This document shows positions 36,385-47,900 of a stretch of DNA of 64,000 bases, in pieces (position 1 is the first letter of the stretch; each line of letters starts with the position of its first letter). The notes under the pieces are model-generated. The model made no database searches. It saw only the letters and a program-made list of their open reading frames with translations, and was not told where the DNA came from. The translations under genes and the position numbers were made by a program. Origin of the DNA: Heterocephalus glaber (lineage: Eukaryota > Chordata > Mammalia > Rodentia > Bathyergidae); assembly GCF_000247695.1 (NCBI RefSeq), contig NW_004624805.1, forward strand, positions 3,717,980-3,781,979. The letters are read 5' to 3'.

Positions 36385-36570
36385 AAACAACAACTGGGTT
36401 TGAATCCTGGTTCCACTTTTTAGCTGTGTGACCTAGGATAAGTTGCTTAATCTTTCTCAGTCTGGACAGTGGGAATAATAACTCCCAGGTCAAGGGATTT
36501 CTACATGGATTTCTACAGGAGTAAGGGATGAGATCCTGGGGAAAGCATCTCACACAGCACGAGGCCCAGA
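36385..36570 (+). mobile_element. MIR: MIR SINE
   Basis: The order gggtttgaatcctggttcca, 'tagctgtgtgacctaggata' and 'gttgcttaatctttctcagt' is the MIR 5' part and core in plus orientation. Confidence 0.8.
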
Positions 36571-36574
36571 AGTC

Positions 36575-38345
36575 ATGCTGAACCAGGGAGGATTCTCTCT
36601 TCTTCACCCAGGAAAACAAATGGCGCCCGACCACTGCCGAGGAAGGGAGGAAGGTGAGGGTGTGGACTTCCTGGACTGTCTGTCTTTCTGTCCATGCCAA
36701 ATGTGCAGAAATATCCATATTTGCCATGAAATGAATGGGTCACTGTTCAGGCTCAGGTCCTGGGATGTCATGGCTGAGCAACAGCAGTGGACTGCTTCTC
36801 TCTACATCAGAGAGGCAAAGATTTGAATTGTATCTGACAAGACACCAGTTGTGAGCACAACCTTTAAAATCCGGTAAAATTCCAAGTGAGGTGCTGAGAA
36901 GGACACACCTTGGTCATTCCTACCATCTGCAGGTTAGTGTGGCACTTTTGATTGGCATTGTGTCCTGCATGGCAGCACAAGATGTACCCGAAAAGGACTC
37001 CCCACAGAGTCCGCAGCCAGCAGCCACCAGGCTATAGCAGCATTCTGCAAAGCTTCTGTCTACACCACCTTCCTACCCCATTCCACAAGTAGCATGCTTC
37101 CAGGTAGCATGTGAGGCTGGGCCAATCAGACCCATTTTCAGATCCCCTCCAGAATGAACACAGACTCCTCCAGATCAAAGCAAATGGAATCTTGTTTCTG
37201 ACCAGGTGTCTGTTGAGCCAGATTTACCTTCACCGCCTGCCATGCCTGCGGCAGAGGCAATGGGCCAGTGATTTGACCACCAATTCTGCCCTCCTGGCCT
37301 GTGGCTTGTACATGTTAATCAGACTCCATAAGCGACTAAGGTGGAGCCCTGGGGGACAAGTGATAGCAGCTCCTGGTTCATGAATCGGATATGAAGACCA
37401 ACAGAGCCAACACAAGAAAGTATTTGGGACTGTCCCAGCGTCTCCATGTGCGTCCTTAGCAGCAGGACTTTCACAACCTGAGAAGAGGTAGCTGCCTAGG
37501 GGAGGGACTTCCATGCCCCAGAGACCTCCTTGCCATAAAAAGGAAGGTGGCAAAGTCAAGAGCACCCTGGTGGGTCCGGACCAGCAGTTCACCCCTCAGT
37601 GGCTCTATGCCCTACCTAGAGTATGGTGTTTAACCGGACTCCAGCTTTGCATCTGAGAGAGCCATGGGGGTTGTTTAAAGGACCGATCAGAAAAAGTGTT
37701 TATAAATTGCTTAGCTTAGGGACCTGGTGCACACTTAGTGAACAGTGTGGCCCTCCTGCTCCTCCTCCTCTTCCTCTTCCTTTTTCCCACCCAGAAATTG
37801 CTCCCCATGTTAGAAAAACCTTGGGTAAGACAATGCAATGGGGATGAGTCAGGGTGAATGCACTCGCTTCCCTACTGATATGTGAAACAGTTTGTACCCT
37901 GACAGTGTCTCTGTGGATGGCTGGGAGGAGAGCACAGGAGTGAAATGGGAAGAGCCTGAAGTTTGGAGACAAAAGGCCCAAGCTGGAGACTGAATCTCAG
38001 CCTTGCACTTGCCAGCTGTGTGCCCCTGAATGCCTCCCCTTCCTTCCCACGAGATGAGCTTCCCTGAGGCCTGGTGTGATGAAATGATGCCTGCCTGAAT
38101 GAGGGTGACAGGGTAAGACAGGGCAGGCGGGGCTGTGATGGGGCCGACAAGGCCTGGGGTCCAGAACTGTGCAGACAGGAGGGCCATCCTGAGCAGGCCC
38201 TGGCCATCTGGGTAACAGAAATGTTTCCTTCCCTTCACCCTCTCCTCCTCCCAGATTAAGTAAACTGCCCTAATTAAGTAAACTGTCCCAGACAGGACCA
38301 CAAAGCCTCCTTTTAAGGCACTTTCTTGGAGGGAGTGGGTGGCTA
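36575..38345. other. Unassigned non-coding stretch
   Basis: No gene or confident repeat is recognised. Many overlapping frames reflect higher GC. A short tandem copy of attaagtaaactg occurs at about 38255-38287. Confidence 0.45.
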
Positions 38346-38355
38346 GGCTCTACGG

Positions 38356-38434
38356 CAAAGATGGCAAACCTTTTAGAACTCTCAAAGACACAAACAGCCC
38401 GCTGAGGCACTTGTGACATAGGTTCACCACCACT
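38356..38434. mobile_element. 79-bp hAT-like miniature element
   Basis: The left end caaagatggcaaacct and the right end aggttcaccaccact (reversed agtggtggtgaacct) are imperfect inverted ends of the same type as 40400-40600. Flanking 8-mers ctctacgg (38348-38355) and ctctatgg (38435-38442) differ at one base, which fits an 8-bp hAT target duplication. Confidence 0.7.
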
Positions 38435-38449
38435 CTCTATGGTAATCTC

Positions 38450-39020
38450 CTTCAGATAATTAAAATGTGTGGCGCCTGCACCCCCAAGCATCTGCTGAAA
38501 TGCTTCAGTCGCCTACACACTGGCCCTGGCTGGCTGCCCCCTAAGTTGCATTCCGGGCAGGTCCAGGGTGGAGAAGAATCCACCAGAACCAGAAGCGGCT
38601 TGGTGTTCTCCGGTTACCAGCAGGTGCAAGGTGGGGCTGCCTCTGATGGAAACGGTTTTGACAGACCTGCAGAGTTCAAGGGCGTTTCCCACCCGGCAGG
38701 CAGGCTGCACTCTGGCAGAAACCCCAGAAGCCCTGGGTTTTGTCCTTGTGGATGTAGGTTCCCCTTTCCTATAGGGCTGTTAGTCTTTCTGCCTCTCAAG
38801 GGCTTTGGCCTCACCACTGGCCTACCGCAACAATGGAGGGTGTTGTGTGTCTCCCTCGCCTTTCTTCTGCACTGGAATCCTGTCCAAAGAGAAGCCCACA
38901 TTCAAGGGCATTTCCCTCCCCACTGAATACTGCCCAAGGCCTTTTGAGCTTGCTTGCCTCATCTCAGAAATGTCAGTCAGCCAGGAGACACATGCATGGC
39001 ATTTGCTTTACTCCTTTGCC
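38450..39020. other. Unassigned, GC-richer stretch
   Basis: A 153-codon plus frame (38465-38926) and several overlapping frames exist, but none has a recognisable domain. No gene is called. Confidence 0.4.
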
Positions 39021-39037
39021 CAGAAATGATGGAATCA

Positions 39038-39118
39038 CTCATCATAGGGAATTCGCACCTGTATGTGATATCATTATGTGTATCTAAGATGTACCAATAA
39101 ATGTTTTGCTTAAAAAAG
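39038..39118 (+). mobile_element. 81-bp retroposed 3' end fragment
   Basis: Flanking 16-mers agaaatgatggaatca (39022-39037) and agaaataatggaatca (39119-39134) differ at one base. The insert ends with ccaataaatgttttgcttaa and a short A run, so it has a polyadenylation signal and tail. It is either an extremely 5'-truncated L1 3' end or the end of a processed transcript. Confidence 0.7.
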
Positions 39119-40399
39119 AGAAATAATGGAATCAAATTTAAATATTAAATTTCAAGTGCCATTTGCCTTTGTGCAGCAATCGAGGTGCAGCTTGGGTTCC
39201 ATTTTTGGCCTATACTCTGTCTTCTTGGGGGAGATTGTTTTAGAAAGGCTAGATGATGCTGTCAGCCATGTGCGGAAAGAATAGTTTAGTGGCAAAGCTG
39301 CAAAGGCAATGATCAATCTGCTTTATTTGATGTGCCAATTTCTCTTATATTTTTACAAACCACAAGGGATTGAGTTGTACAGGAATTCTAAATTGGATGA
39401 GGCATTGTGACAGAGCAAAGAAAATTCTTACTCCTATTTTAAAAAAAAATAATAATGCTTTTGATTTCTACCACTTACCCTTCTACTTACCATGCAATGC
39501 AGACTGTACAGGTGCTGGTAAGTCCTGCCTGCCTGTAGCCTCTAGGTGCCCACAGGTCCTACTCAAGCCTGAGCTCCCTGCTGGTGGTCTGTGGCTGTCT
39601 ACGCCACTGCTATCCCTTGGGCCCCACACACAGCAGGCTGGAGGTGCTGGGAATCGGTGCCCCCACGGCCTAAGTGCTCTGCAGAGGAGGAATGGGAGTA
39701 GAGCCAAATCTCTCAGCTTCCTGTCTTCTCCCAAAGGCCACTCTGAGGCTCATGCCATCCCTGCAGGCCCCAGCAGAATTAACTGTGGTCTCCCGTGACC
39801 TTGTGCACCAGGATCAGCTCCCTTCCCTCCCCTGTCTCACTTCCTGCCTCCTGCTGCAGCCTGGAATTCCTCCCTAACACACCATGGCCTCAAATCCTTG
39901 CCTCAGGTGTGCTCTGGGAGGTGCAAACTAAGGACAGGCAGGAAAGGTGGAGTGGGGTGTGACCTGCGGGCCCTGAGGACTCCCTCCCCGGAAGCATGCT
40001 CAGCACGGGGCTCTTCCTGGACTCCGTAAGGCCCGCCTGAGCCAGGTACACCTTCTCTAGAGCATCCTCTCTCGCTCCAGCCAGGAACTTCTTTCCAGGA
40101 GCCTGTACTGTATTCCAAGAAAGTGCCTAGAATTTAGCGCTCAATGCTATAATCATTCTTCTGTGTTCTGCTTTATTCCCCAAATAAAGCAGGCCAGGGA
40201 CAGCTGGGGACGATGGCGAATGTAGTTTGGTTAGTTCAGTGTTGGGCTTTTATGTTAGCTTTGTTTTTATTGTTGCTGTTTTGTTCTGTTTCCCACTGCT
40301 TGTCTAACACATGCTAGCGACAGAGTAGCACCTAATCAGCATATACAGATTCACTCAGCATTCAAAAAATATATATTGTGTGCCTGCTATGTTCTAGAG

Positions 40400-40600
40400 C
40401 AGGGGTGGCGAACCTGGGCACGCGTGCCACAGCGGGCACACACAGCCCTCTCCTGGCACAGGCGCCAAGTCGCCCCAGCAGCTGAGCATAGGTAACAGCG
40501 CAGACTGGGGCCACGCGCATGCTCTAAAAGGAGTATGACGCCGGGTGATGACGTCACGAGGAGTTTGGGCCCTCGATCTCCGCAAGGTTCACCATCCCTG
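40400..40600. mobile_element. 201-bp hAT-like miniature element (MITE)
   Basis: The inverted ends are caggggtggcgaacc and, reversed, cagggatggtgaacc (13 of 15 match). The 8-bp duplications ttctagag (40392-40399) and ttctaggg (40601-40608) flank it exactly. The element has about 15 CpG sites in 201 bp in an AT-rich setting, and it has no coding capacity. The ends resemble those of OposCharlie-like hAT elements, which is a name from memory. Confidence 0.85.
40549..40556. promoter_or_regulatory. Consensus CRE-like palindrome inside the MITE
   Basis: The perfect palindrome tgacgtca is the full cAMP-response element recognised by CREB/ATF proteins. Occurrence does not prove use; there is no promoter evidence nearby. 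Confidence 0.4.
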
Positions 40601-40792
40601 TTCTAGGGGCTGAGGATACTTCCCCCAATCAACCTCTACTGTGGGATACAGACAATTACCAAACATAAATGTCTAGTCATATGATAAATTAGAAAATATT
40701 AGATACAGAGGAAAAGCAGCACAGGATGGGAGTACAGGAAAGTCTCAATTTTATTCTTATTTAATTAGTTACTGTTTGTTGATAAAATTGTA

Positions 40793-41576
40793 CACAGTTG
40801 GCCCTCCATATCCACGGGGTATTAGAAACCAAAATCCACACATACTTAAGTCCCTTCTATAAAATGTCATAGTAGCCACGTTTATAGCAGCACAATTCAC
40901 TATAGTTAAATCTTGAAAATGGTCTATATCCCCATCAACAGATGAATGGATAAAGAAAATGTGGTTTTTACACTCAATGGAGTACCACTCTGCCATAAAA
41001 AGGATAAATTCGAGTCATTTGTAGGAAAATAGGTCACTTGAGACCATCACACTAAGTGAAATTAATCAGAGACAGGACATTAAAAACCACAGAGTTTGTC
41101 GTTAAGAGAAACCCAAAATATAAATAATTTAAAGAGTTTGATGAAAGATAGATGATAGGAAACAGAGAGGTAGACCTTTTGCAAATGGAAAGGGGATCTA
41201 AGGATAGAAGGAGAGGGGAGGGAAGGGAGAGGAAAGCAAAGCAAAAAAAAGGGAGATTCAGGTTCAATCTGTACAAGTTCGAACTCCCCACCATGAATGT
41301 ATTTATTATGTATCACAAACATGTTCTAATAAAAAAAAATGAAATGGCATAGTATTTGCATAAAACCTTAAGTTTACTTTATGTCCCCTCTGGATTACTT
41401 ACAATACCTAATCCAATCTAAATGCTACATAAATAGTTTTCAGATTGTATGGTCTAAGAAATAATAATGAGAAATAGCCTATATGTGTTCAGTATGAGCC
41501 CAATTAAAAGAACATTTTCAGTCGCAGTTGGTTGAATCCACACAGTGGAAGTCACTGATACAGAGGGCTGACTGTG
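40793..41576. mobile_element. Tigger-like non-autonomous element, split by L1
   Basis: The left end cacagttggccctccatatc and the reversed right end cacagtcagccctctgtatc are related inverted ends. A TA precedes the left end and a TG (probably a mutated TA) follows the right one. The two halves (40793-40874 and 41342-41576) are continuous once the L1 is removed. Confidence 0.8.
40875..41340 (+). mobile_element. 5'-truncated L1 inserted in Tigger
   Basis: It contains ccccatcaacagatgaatgg, a 'gtaccactctgccataaaaa' box and an A-rich end after gttctaataaaaa. The target duplication aaatgtcatagta (40862-40874) against aaatggcatagta (41342-41354) has 12 of 13 matches. Confidence 0.85.
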
Positions 41577-41577
41577 T

Positions 41578-42345
41578 GTTTAAGATGTACAAAGTGATGT
41601 TTGACACAGCTGTATGTAGTGAAATGATTAGTATAACTGAGCAAATTAACATTTCCATCTCCTCAAATAGTTATGGCTGTTTTTGCAATGAGAGCACCTT
41701 ACTCTCTTAGAAAAATTTTAGTACATAATAAAGTATTGTCCACTGCAGTCATCATGCTGAATGTTATATCCCTAGACTGAGTCACCCTACGTACCTGTAA
41801 CTTTGTACGCTTTAACCACACCTCCCCGTTTCGCACAGTTCCCCAACCCTGGCAACCACCCTTTTATTCTTCATTTCTATGTCCTCAGATTTTTAAGATT
41901 CAACATACAAGTAAGATCATGAAGTAGTTTTTTCTGTGTCTTAGTTAATTTTGGTTAGCATAATATATTCTAGGATCATCCACGTTGACATAAATGGCAG
42001 GATCTCCTTTTTTTTAAGGATCTCATTTTTAAGGCTGCATAATACTCCATTATATATGAATGTGTTTATATATTTATATATGTCACAACTTCTTTATAAA
42101 TAAATGATGATACATGTTGGCAAGAATGTGGAGAAAAAGGAAGCCTGGTACACTATTAATGGGAATATAGATTGGTAGAGTCATTATGGAAAACAGATGG
42201 AAGCGCCTCAAAAAACTAAGAATAAACCTACCATATGACCTAGCAATCTTCTGGGTACATATTATCCAAAGGAAATGACATCAGTGCCTTAGCGAGACAT
42301 CTGCATTCCCGTGTTCATTACAGCATTTGCACCATCACTGAGATA
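41578..42345 (-). mobile_element. L1 with 5' inversion (twin-priming type)
   Basis: The part 41578-42098 reads as reversed L1 3' UTR and ORF2 end (ctgcataatactccattata at 42036). From about 42100 to 42345 the orientation flips to plus, with tgttggcaagaatgtggaga, 'gtcattatggaaaacagatg' and 'aacctaccatatgacctagc'. In L1 coordinates the plus piece lies just upstream of the reversed piece, as twin priming predicts. Confidence 0.8.
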
Positions 42346-42349
42346 CAGG

Positions 42350-43500
42350 GACAACTGAAATCTCTATTGTAAATCCTTCCTGGGAAAGCTGCCTGAAGAG
42401 ACTTCCTCTTCACTGAGGCTGAGGCTGGACAGGGAAGAGGATGTGCAGACCCGGAGGGAGCCTGGTCCAGCAGGAAGGGCAGCCTGCAGGGGCAGCATGG
42501 CAGGGCCCAGGTGAAGCATGCAGGAGCCACAGTGGCAGGAGGCCGGGACACAGGGCCAGGGCCCAAGGTATGTGGCTACTGTGCCGACCTGCGGTTTGGT
42601 TTGGGCCGAGCTGGGGCATGAGAAGGTGCTGCTCATATGTGCATCACCAGACTCACACTGTGACAGCATCCGTTGGCCGCGGGGCTGTGGGGCAGCAGCA
42701 GGGATGGGGTGGGGGTGTGGCAGCCTCCCCTTGAGCAATGACAGTCACTGGGCTGTGCGTGTCTTGAAGGCAGAGTCCTGTGCTCTTTCTGGGGGGTTCA
42801 ATGTGGAGCGCGTTCACTCTGCACCTTGGCTGAGAGGTGTCCTTGTAATCAGGAAGTGATTGTGAGGTGGTGCTTCCAATTACATAAATATCGTCTTCGT
42901 CATCAAACATTCATCCAGGAAGTTAAGCATTCATAGATAGCTGCTGCATGCATCAAATACTCCTATGAGAGTTGTCAAATGATGATGTCTACTAAACCGG
43001 GCATTCATTCTATATTGATAATGGGGACTTTATTGTAAGGGCAACTTTATTTTGTCCCTTGATTATCTGTTTGAGTGTGGACTCACATAGTTCTTTCACT
43101 CATTGTGTTACAATATGTGAACGCCATTGTGTATTTTGATGCTCAAAATGCCCCAGATTTGTCCGGTGGTTCTTGCGTCCCTTTGATAAATTCCCCTCAT
43201 TCTTGAGCATTTCCTGACTTCCTGACACAATATAGAAAACAGGAATCAGGGAGATAGAACTTGTGCAAAAGGAAACAGGACCAAGGGACAGAGGGAGGGG
43301 AGAGGGAGAGAATATTCTTCTAGTGGAGAATAATCTTTAGAAAGCAGGACCCAGACATACTGTTTCTTAGACCTCCTTGCTGTTAAAATGTGCTTCATAC
43401 TGAGGCAGAGCAACACCGATCATGACTGCCTAAGTGTCCCGACACACCCAGGCCTGTCACAGGACGCAGTGCAGGTGACATTCTGTGCCCTTCTAGAAGG
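42350..43500. other. Unassigned, GC-richer stretch
   Basis: Overlapping frames on both strands (for example 42364-42738 and 42518-42859) have no recognisable domains. No repeat is recognised. Confidence 0.4.
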
Positions 43501-43507
43501 GTCCACA

Positions 43508-43586
43508 GGGCTGGGGGAGTGGCACAGCAGAGCACTTGTGTAGTACGTGTGACCCCCTGAGCTTGGTCCCCAGCACCTCCGCCCCA
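43508..43586 (+). mobile_element. ID: ID-like SINE, diverged
   Basis: The block agggctgggggagtggcaca, 'agagcacttgtgtagtacgt' and 'cttggtccccagcacctccg' is an old ID-type body without a clear A tail. Confidence 0.65.
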
Positions 43587-43839
43587 AAGTCCACCACCTA
43601 GAAACAGAAGAATAAGGCTGACATTTCTTCCATAAAGAAGACTTAGATGTCACCTTCACAAACCTTTTGTATTTCAATTGGATATGCAAACATGCCTAAT
43701 GATGGGTAGAGAGAAGCCAGGAGAGTTGTGTTCCATGGTGCCCGCTTCATCATGAGCATAAATGAACTTCCGCAGTCTTTCTCCCTAGGTAGTGAGCCAC
43801 GTGTGAGTGCTGTAATAACGCAGTGTGCATTCACAGGTT

Positions 43840-44005
43840 ACTTTTACATGTGCTGTCTCAGCTGAGCTCCTGACAAAGCCATTTAAACTATGCAGGGACA
43901 TCGTTCTTATCTACTTTATAGAGGGGAAAGTGGCAGGGACCGAATGACTTTCCTGAAGTCACATAAGTGACAAATGGGGAAGGCAGTACCCTTCTGACTC
44001 ACACC
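43840..44005 (-). mobile_element. MIR: MIR SINE, minus strand
   Basis: The stretch ctttatagaggggaaagtgg, 'cctgaagtcacataagtgac' and 'cttctgactcacacccagct' is reversed MIR. Confidence 0.65.
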
Positions 44006-44009
44006 CAGC

Positions 44010-45580
44010 TTTCTCCCCTTGGTGTTTTATAAGAAGTCTGGCGCGACAGCCTCCTCCCGAGGGATTCCATCGCACTGCGTGCGGCGGTGGCCAGCCGGGT
44101 GGCTTTGCAGTCCAGGTTCAGGGCAGGTCTTCCTCCACTGGGTTGCGGAACTGGCAAGCCCATGACTCCTCCAGAGTGACCACGAAGGGCCACCAAGGCT
44201 CCGAGGCTGGGGAGGCACGGGAGGGTTCTGGGACGCGGCTGTGGCCTGGGCCAGTGCGCGGGATGCTTCTCACCTGGCTCCCTCAGCCCACTCCGGAGCC
44301 CAGGTGGCTCAGGACAGCGATGCTCTCAGGGTGGAGGAGGTGGTGGCCCCAGTGCCCCTGGAGAATGCAGAGGCCACCAGCGGGGTCTTGCCAGATCCTT
44401 TCCTAGTTCGGCTTTGTCCTGCTTGACAGGTGGGGTTCTACTTCTCCATGCTAGGTGTGAGGAATATTCCCCTAAACAAAAGCAGGAGGCAAGACCGGCA
44501 CTGCCGCTTCTGCTTCTGTCTGTCTGTTGGCGCCCTCGGCCATAAGCAGCAGGCTCTCCCTCTGTTCTTTCTCGCTTGCAGATTCAAAAGCCTTTTCTCG
44601 TGTTTTGCATCTGTGCAGGCCTCCGTCCGGTCCGAGCCCTGCCCCTCCACTCTGCCTTGGCGGTGTACGCCACCCTTTTGTTACACACTCTTGGCCACCC
44701 TACCTTCCTCCTGTCGTTTTGCACGCCCACTGAAACGTGAACACGCGTGTGATCTGCTCTGCGATGGATCGGAGGTGGTCCCAGGCATCTCCCCATCTGC
44801 TTAGGTCCACTGGTGGCTGCATTCTAAGTACCTGGTTCAGACACTTTCCTCTCCTTCCCCTCTCAGAGCTCCTGGTCTTACAGTCAGACATCTTTGACTT
44901 GAATCTTTGAGCTCTTTTCCTAAATCTCACTGGAGACTAGGAGCTGTGAGCTTTAATCCCCAGGGTGAGTCTGGTCCCAGCTCACACAAGATTACTGATG
45001 TGCGATTTTCAAGAATTGGCATCTGAGCTCCGCATCTTCTCTACCTCTTCCTGTGACTGTGAACTTCTGCCTGCCTCATGTACTTCCTTTCTTTGCCCGC
45101 CTGGCCTCTGTGGGCATTTGAGTTTGTGATCCTTCCCTGAGCTGTGCCCACGCTCTTTTCTCTGTAATGATTCTCCTCATTTTCCCCCTCCCGCTGGGTC
45201 ATTGCAGCAGTGGAAGCTGCACAGTTCTTGCCCAGTGGCCCTGCTGCTCGGGTGTGAAGCAGTTCAGATGGCGGCATAATGTACACAAGCTTTATCCCAG
45301 GTCAGCTGCATTCTTGGTCACACGTGGATCTGCCTCTGCTGTTCAGGAACTTCTCTGCCTCAAGTTGGTTTAATCGCACCATATACCCAGTTTGGCCTCG
45401 TGTCTGTACTTCTGTCCCGGAACCCATACCAGTGTCCTTGCTCCTCCCCTCTGCTGTCTTCAGGACCTGGATTTAGGCTCGGGGCCCCCACTAACCACCT
45501 AAGCTTCCTCATTCTCCCTTGTAGGGCTCCCTGGGCCTGACTGCTCTATGACTTCTCCACCTCAGACTCACCACCTCGTT
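44010..45580. other. Unassigned, GC-rich stretch
   Basis: From 44035 to about 44450 the sequence is GC-rich with scattered CpG. No promoter motif, exon or repeat can be supported. The 124-codon frame at 44430-44804 has no recognisable domain. Confidence 0.4.
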
Positions 45581-45581
45581 C

Positions 45582-46010
45582 CTATAGCTTTCCATCTCTG
45601 TAACAAATCTCTGAAATAATGAAATGGAAAAGAAAAGGTTCATTTCAGCTCACAGTTTTGGAAGTTTGGGTCTGGGATCAGTTCCCTTCCCATTTTGCTT
45701 GTTGGCTTGAGGCAAGGCAGGGGCACTTGGCAGAGAAAAGCTGGGGTGCAAAGGGAAAGACAGAAGAAAAGGCCAGGGTCCCGTGACTCCCTTGGAGGCC
45801 AGGCCTCTGAGACCTAAGACCTCCTGTGCTGGGTCTGGACTCTTACAGCTTCTGTGTCTTCCCAAAGGGCACCAGGGCAGCTCCAGGCCTTTAACTCTCT
45901 GGCCTCGGGAGGCATTTCTGATCCACATGGAGCAGCTTTCTTCTTGAGCGCAGCGTACCCCGTTCTGAGCCATTACAGCATCTGAGATGACTTTTCACCT
46001 TTCTCCAAGG
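45582..46010 (-). mobile_element. MaLR-like LTR, minus strand
   Basis: It begins ctatagctttccatctctgt, then 'gaaaaggttcatttcagctc' and 'acagttttggaagtttgggt', the reversed 3' part of a MaLR LTR. The distal end is uncertain. Confidence 0.6.
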
Positions 46011-47895
46011 GTCCCAAAATTCTTCCCTCCTCAAATCATTGTCTCTGGGTGGTCACCTGGAAGTTCTGAGCGGTCATTTACCTCAGGGGCCCACTTCTAC
46101 AGCTGTGCTTATGTGCAGAAAGAATGAAGCACAGCTTTCAGCAAAGAATTTTTCCCGATTCCATCAGTGAACGATTGCAGGATTTTTGGCAGTTTTGCTA
46201 TTGTCTGGAACTGCATTTCTTTGGAAATTGGTTCAAATGATGATGCCAGATCTATATTCCAGAGCATTTAATTAACTGAAGCATTTCTATTGGCTAGTCC
46301 TTTACCATTGCTTATTGGCAAATCCTTGTGTGATTATCTCAGGCAAGTAGTTTACAAATCAGGTTATCCCCCCAAATGACTCCCACTGTCCCTGTCTAGA
46401 TGGAAGTGAAGCTGTCTTCCAGGGCAGGATCTTGTGCAGACAGAGCTTAGAAAGCCCTGGAGATTGATATTAGCAAACCGAAAGGGACAGTCCTAGAGAC
46501 CCTTGGTCCCCACTCATCAGCTGCAAAGCCTTGCTCAGAGCTAAAGGAACGTTTTTAGGACCACAGCTTCCAGTTTACATCCCAGAGAGCTACCACTCTG
46601 CCAGAAGCAGGAAGCTGACATATCCGGGGTGTTCCATCCTTCATGGTAACCCTGTCCTACATGGAGAGACCCCGTCCTCCTTCTGCCAGTTGCTGCAGGA
46701 AACCTTAGCCACACAGGAAGATGATCATCCCTAAAAGACTCCTAAAAAGAAAGAACGCACTCGGAGAGATTCTCACTGCTGTTAATCAAGGACATTTTCA
46801 TTTCCCTCCCCACAATTATTTCCTTGCAGCAAACCTGCCTGTGCCTGAGCCCTCCAGATGACACAGCATGGCTGAGATCAGCGGGGTGACAACACCTGAA
46901 GAAGCAAATCGAGCATTGGGATGAGATGGCTGCAGCGCCTGGCCAACATGCTTACGGGAGCTGGTGTCGGCTGCCGAGCAGCGTCTTCACACTTAAGTGA
47001 CTGCTTCAGTCCCCGAAGGCACTGAGCAGGGCGACGCAGTGACAAGGCGGGCCAGGCTGCACCAGGGAGTTGGTGCATCTGAGAATTTCACAGCCATTCC
47101 GGGACAACTCCAAACTTACTTGTCCGAAGTCCTCCCTGCCCAATCATTACCCGAACCCTGCGGGAGGAGCGAGCTTACAATGCCCAGCATTCTTCAGTGC
47201 CTGGTTAAAAGACAGCAACCACTAAGACACCACCCAGTCCAAGATGCCCCTTTCACCTTTGGAGGTGGCATGGGAGGAGTCAGAGTCAGGCTCCTTCCTG
47301 TTTCAGGCTCCACTGGCTGAGGCCCCTGGCACATGGCCCCCTGCCCACAGCAGCACCCACCAGCGATGCCATTGCTTGCCCCCAAAGTCAGCCTCCTGTA
47401 CCCACCAAAGATCCGGTCTCTCCCTGTTCTCAGGGAGAGTCCGGGAGACTAACCATCGGGGGCTGCAAACCAGCTTCCCCACAGGCAGAGGTGGGGTAAT
47501 GTCCCTCCCATCCTGAGATTCCACTGCACATCCCTGGCCGCTCATGCTTTGGCTCCTCCTTGGTAAGGGGAGGATGGTAACAGCTGCCTCTTATGGTAAA
47601 AAGATAAAAAGGTAAAAAGGGGGAAGGAGGTAAATAAATGCCTGTTGAGTGTAGCATCTCATGCATGGTGAACTCAGTTGTGGCTACTTAATCGCTGCTG
47701 GCGAATTAAGTCAAATGTGGAAAATTCAGTGACACCCTGAGCCTCTAAAGGGAACTTGCCTTTTGTTCTCAAGAGTACAAGAGCAGACGCCAACTTTGTG
47801 ATTGTTTCCAAATAAAAGAGGAAAGCTAAGATTCCGTGTCTGCTAGCCCCAGAATTTAAGTCATGAGCTTATTTCATTCAAGTGCAGGTGGGTAC
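46011..47895. other. Unassigned non-coding stretch
   Basis: No gene or confident repeat is recognised. Overlapping frames at 46997-47545 on both strands lack domains. Confidence 0.45.
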
Positions 47896-47900
47896 GAGTA

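Noticed and set aside
38465..38926. 153-codon plus frame in GC-richer DNA
   Set aside because: No domain is recognised, and several overlapping frames of similar length exist on both strands. I could not find supporting splice sites or a promoter.
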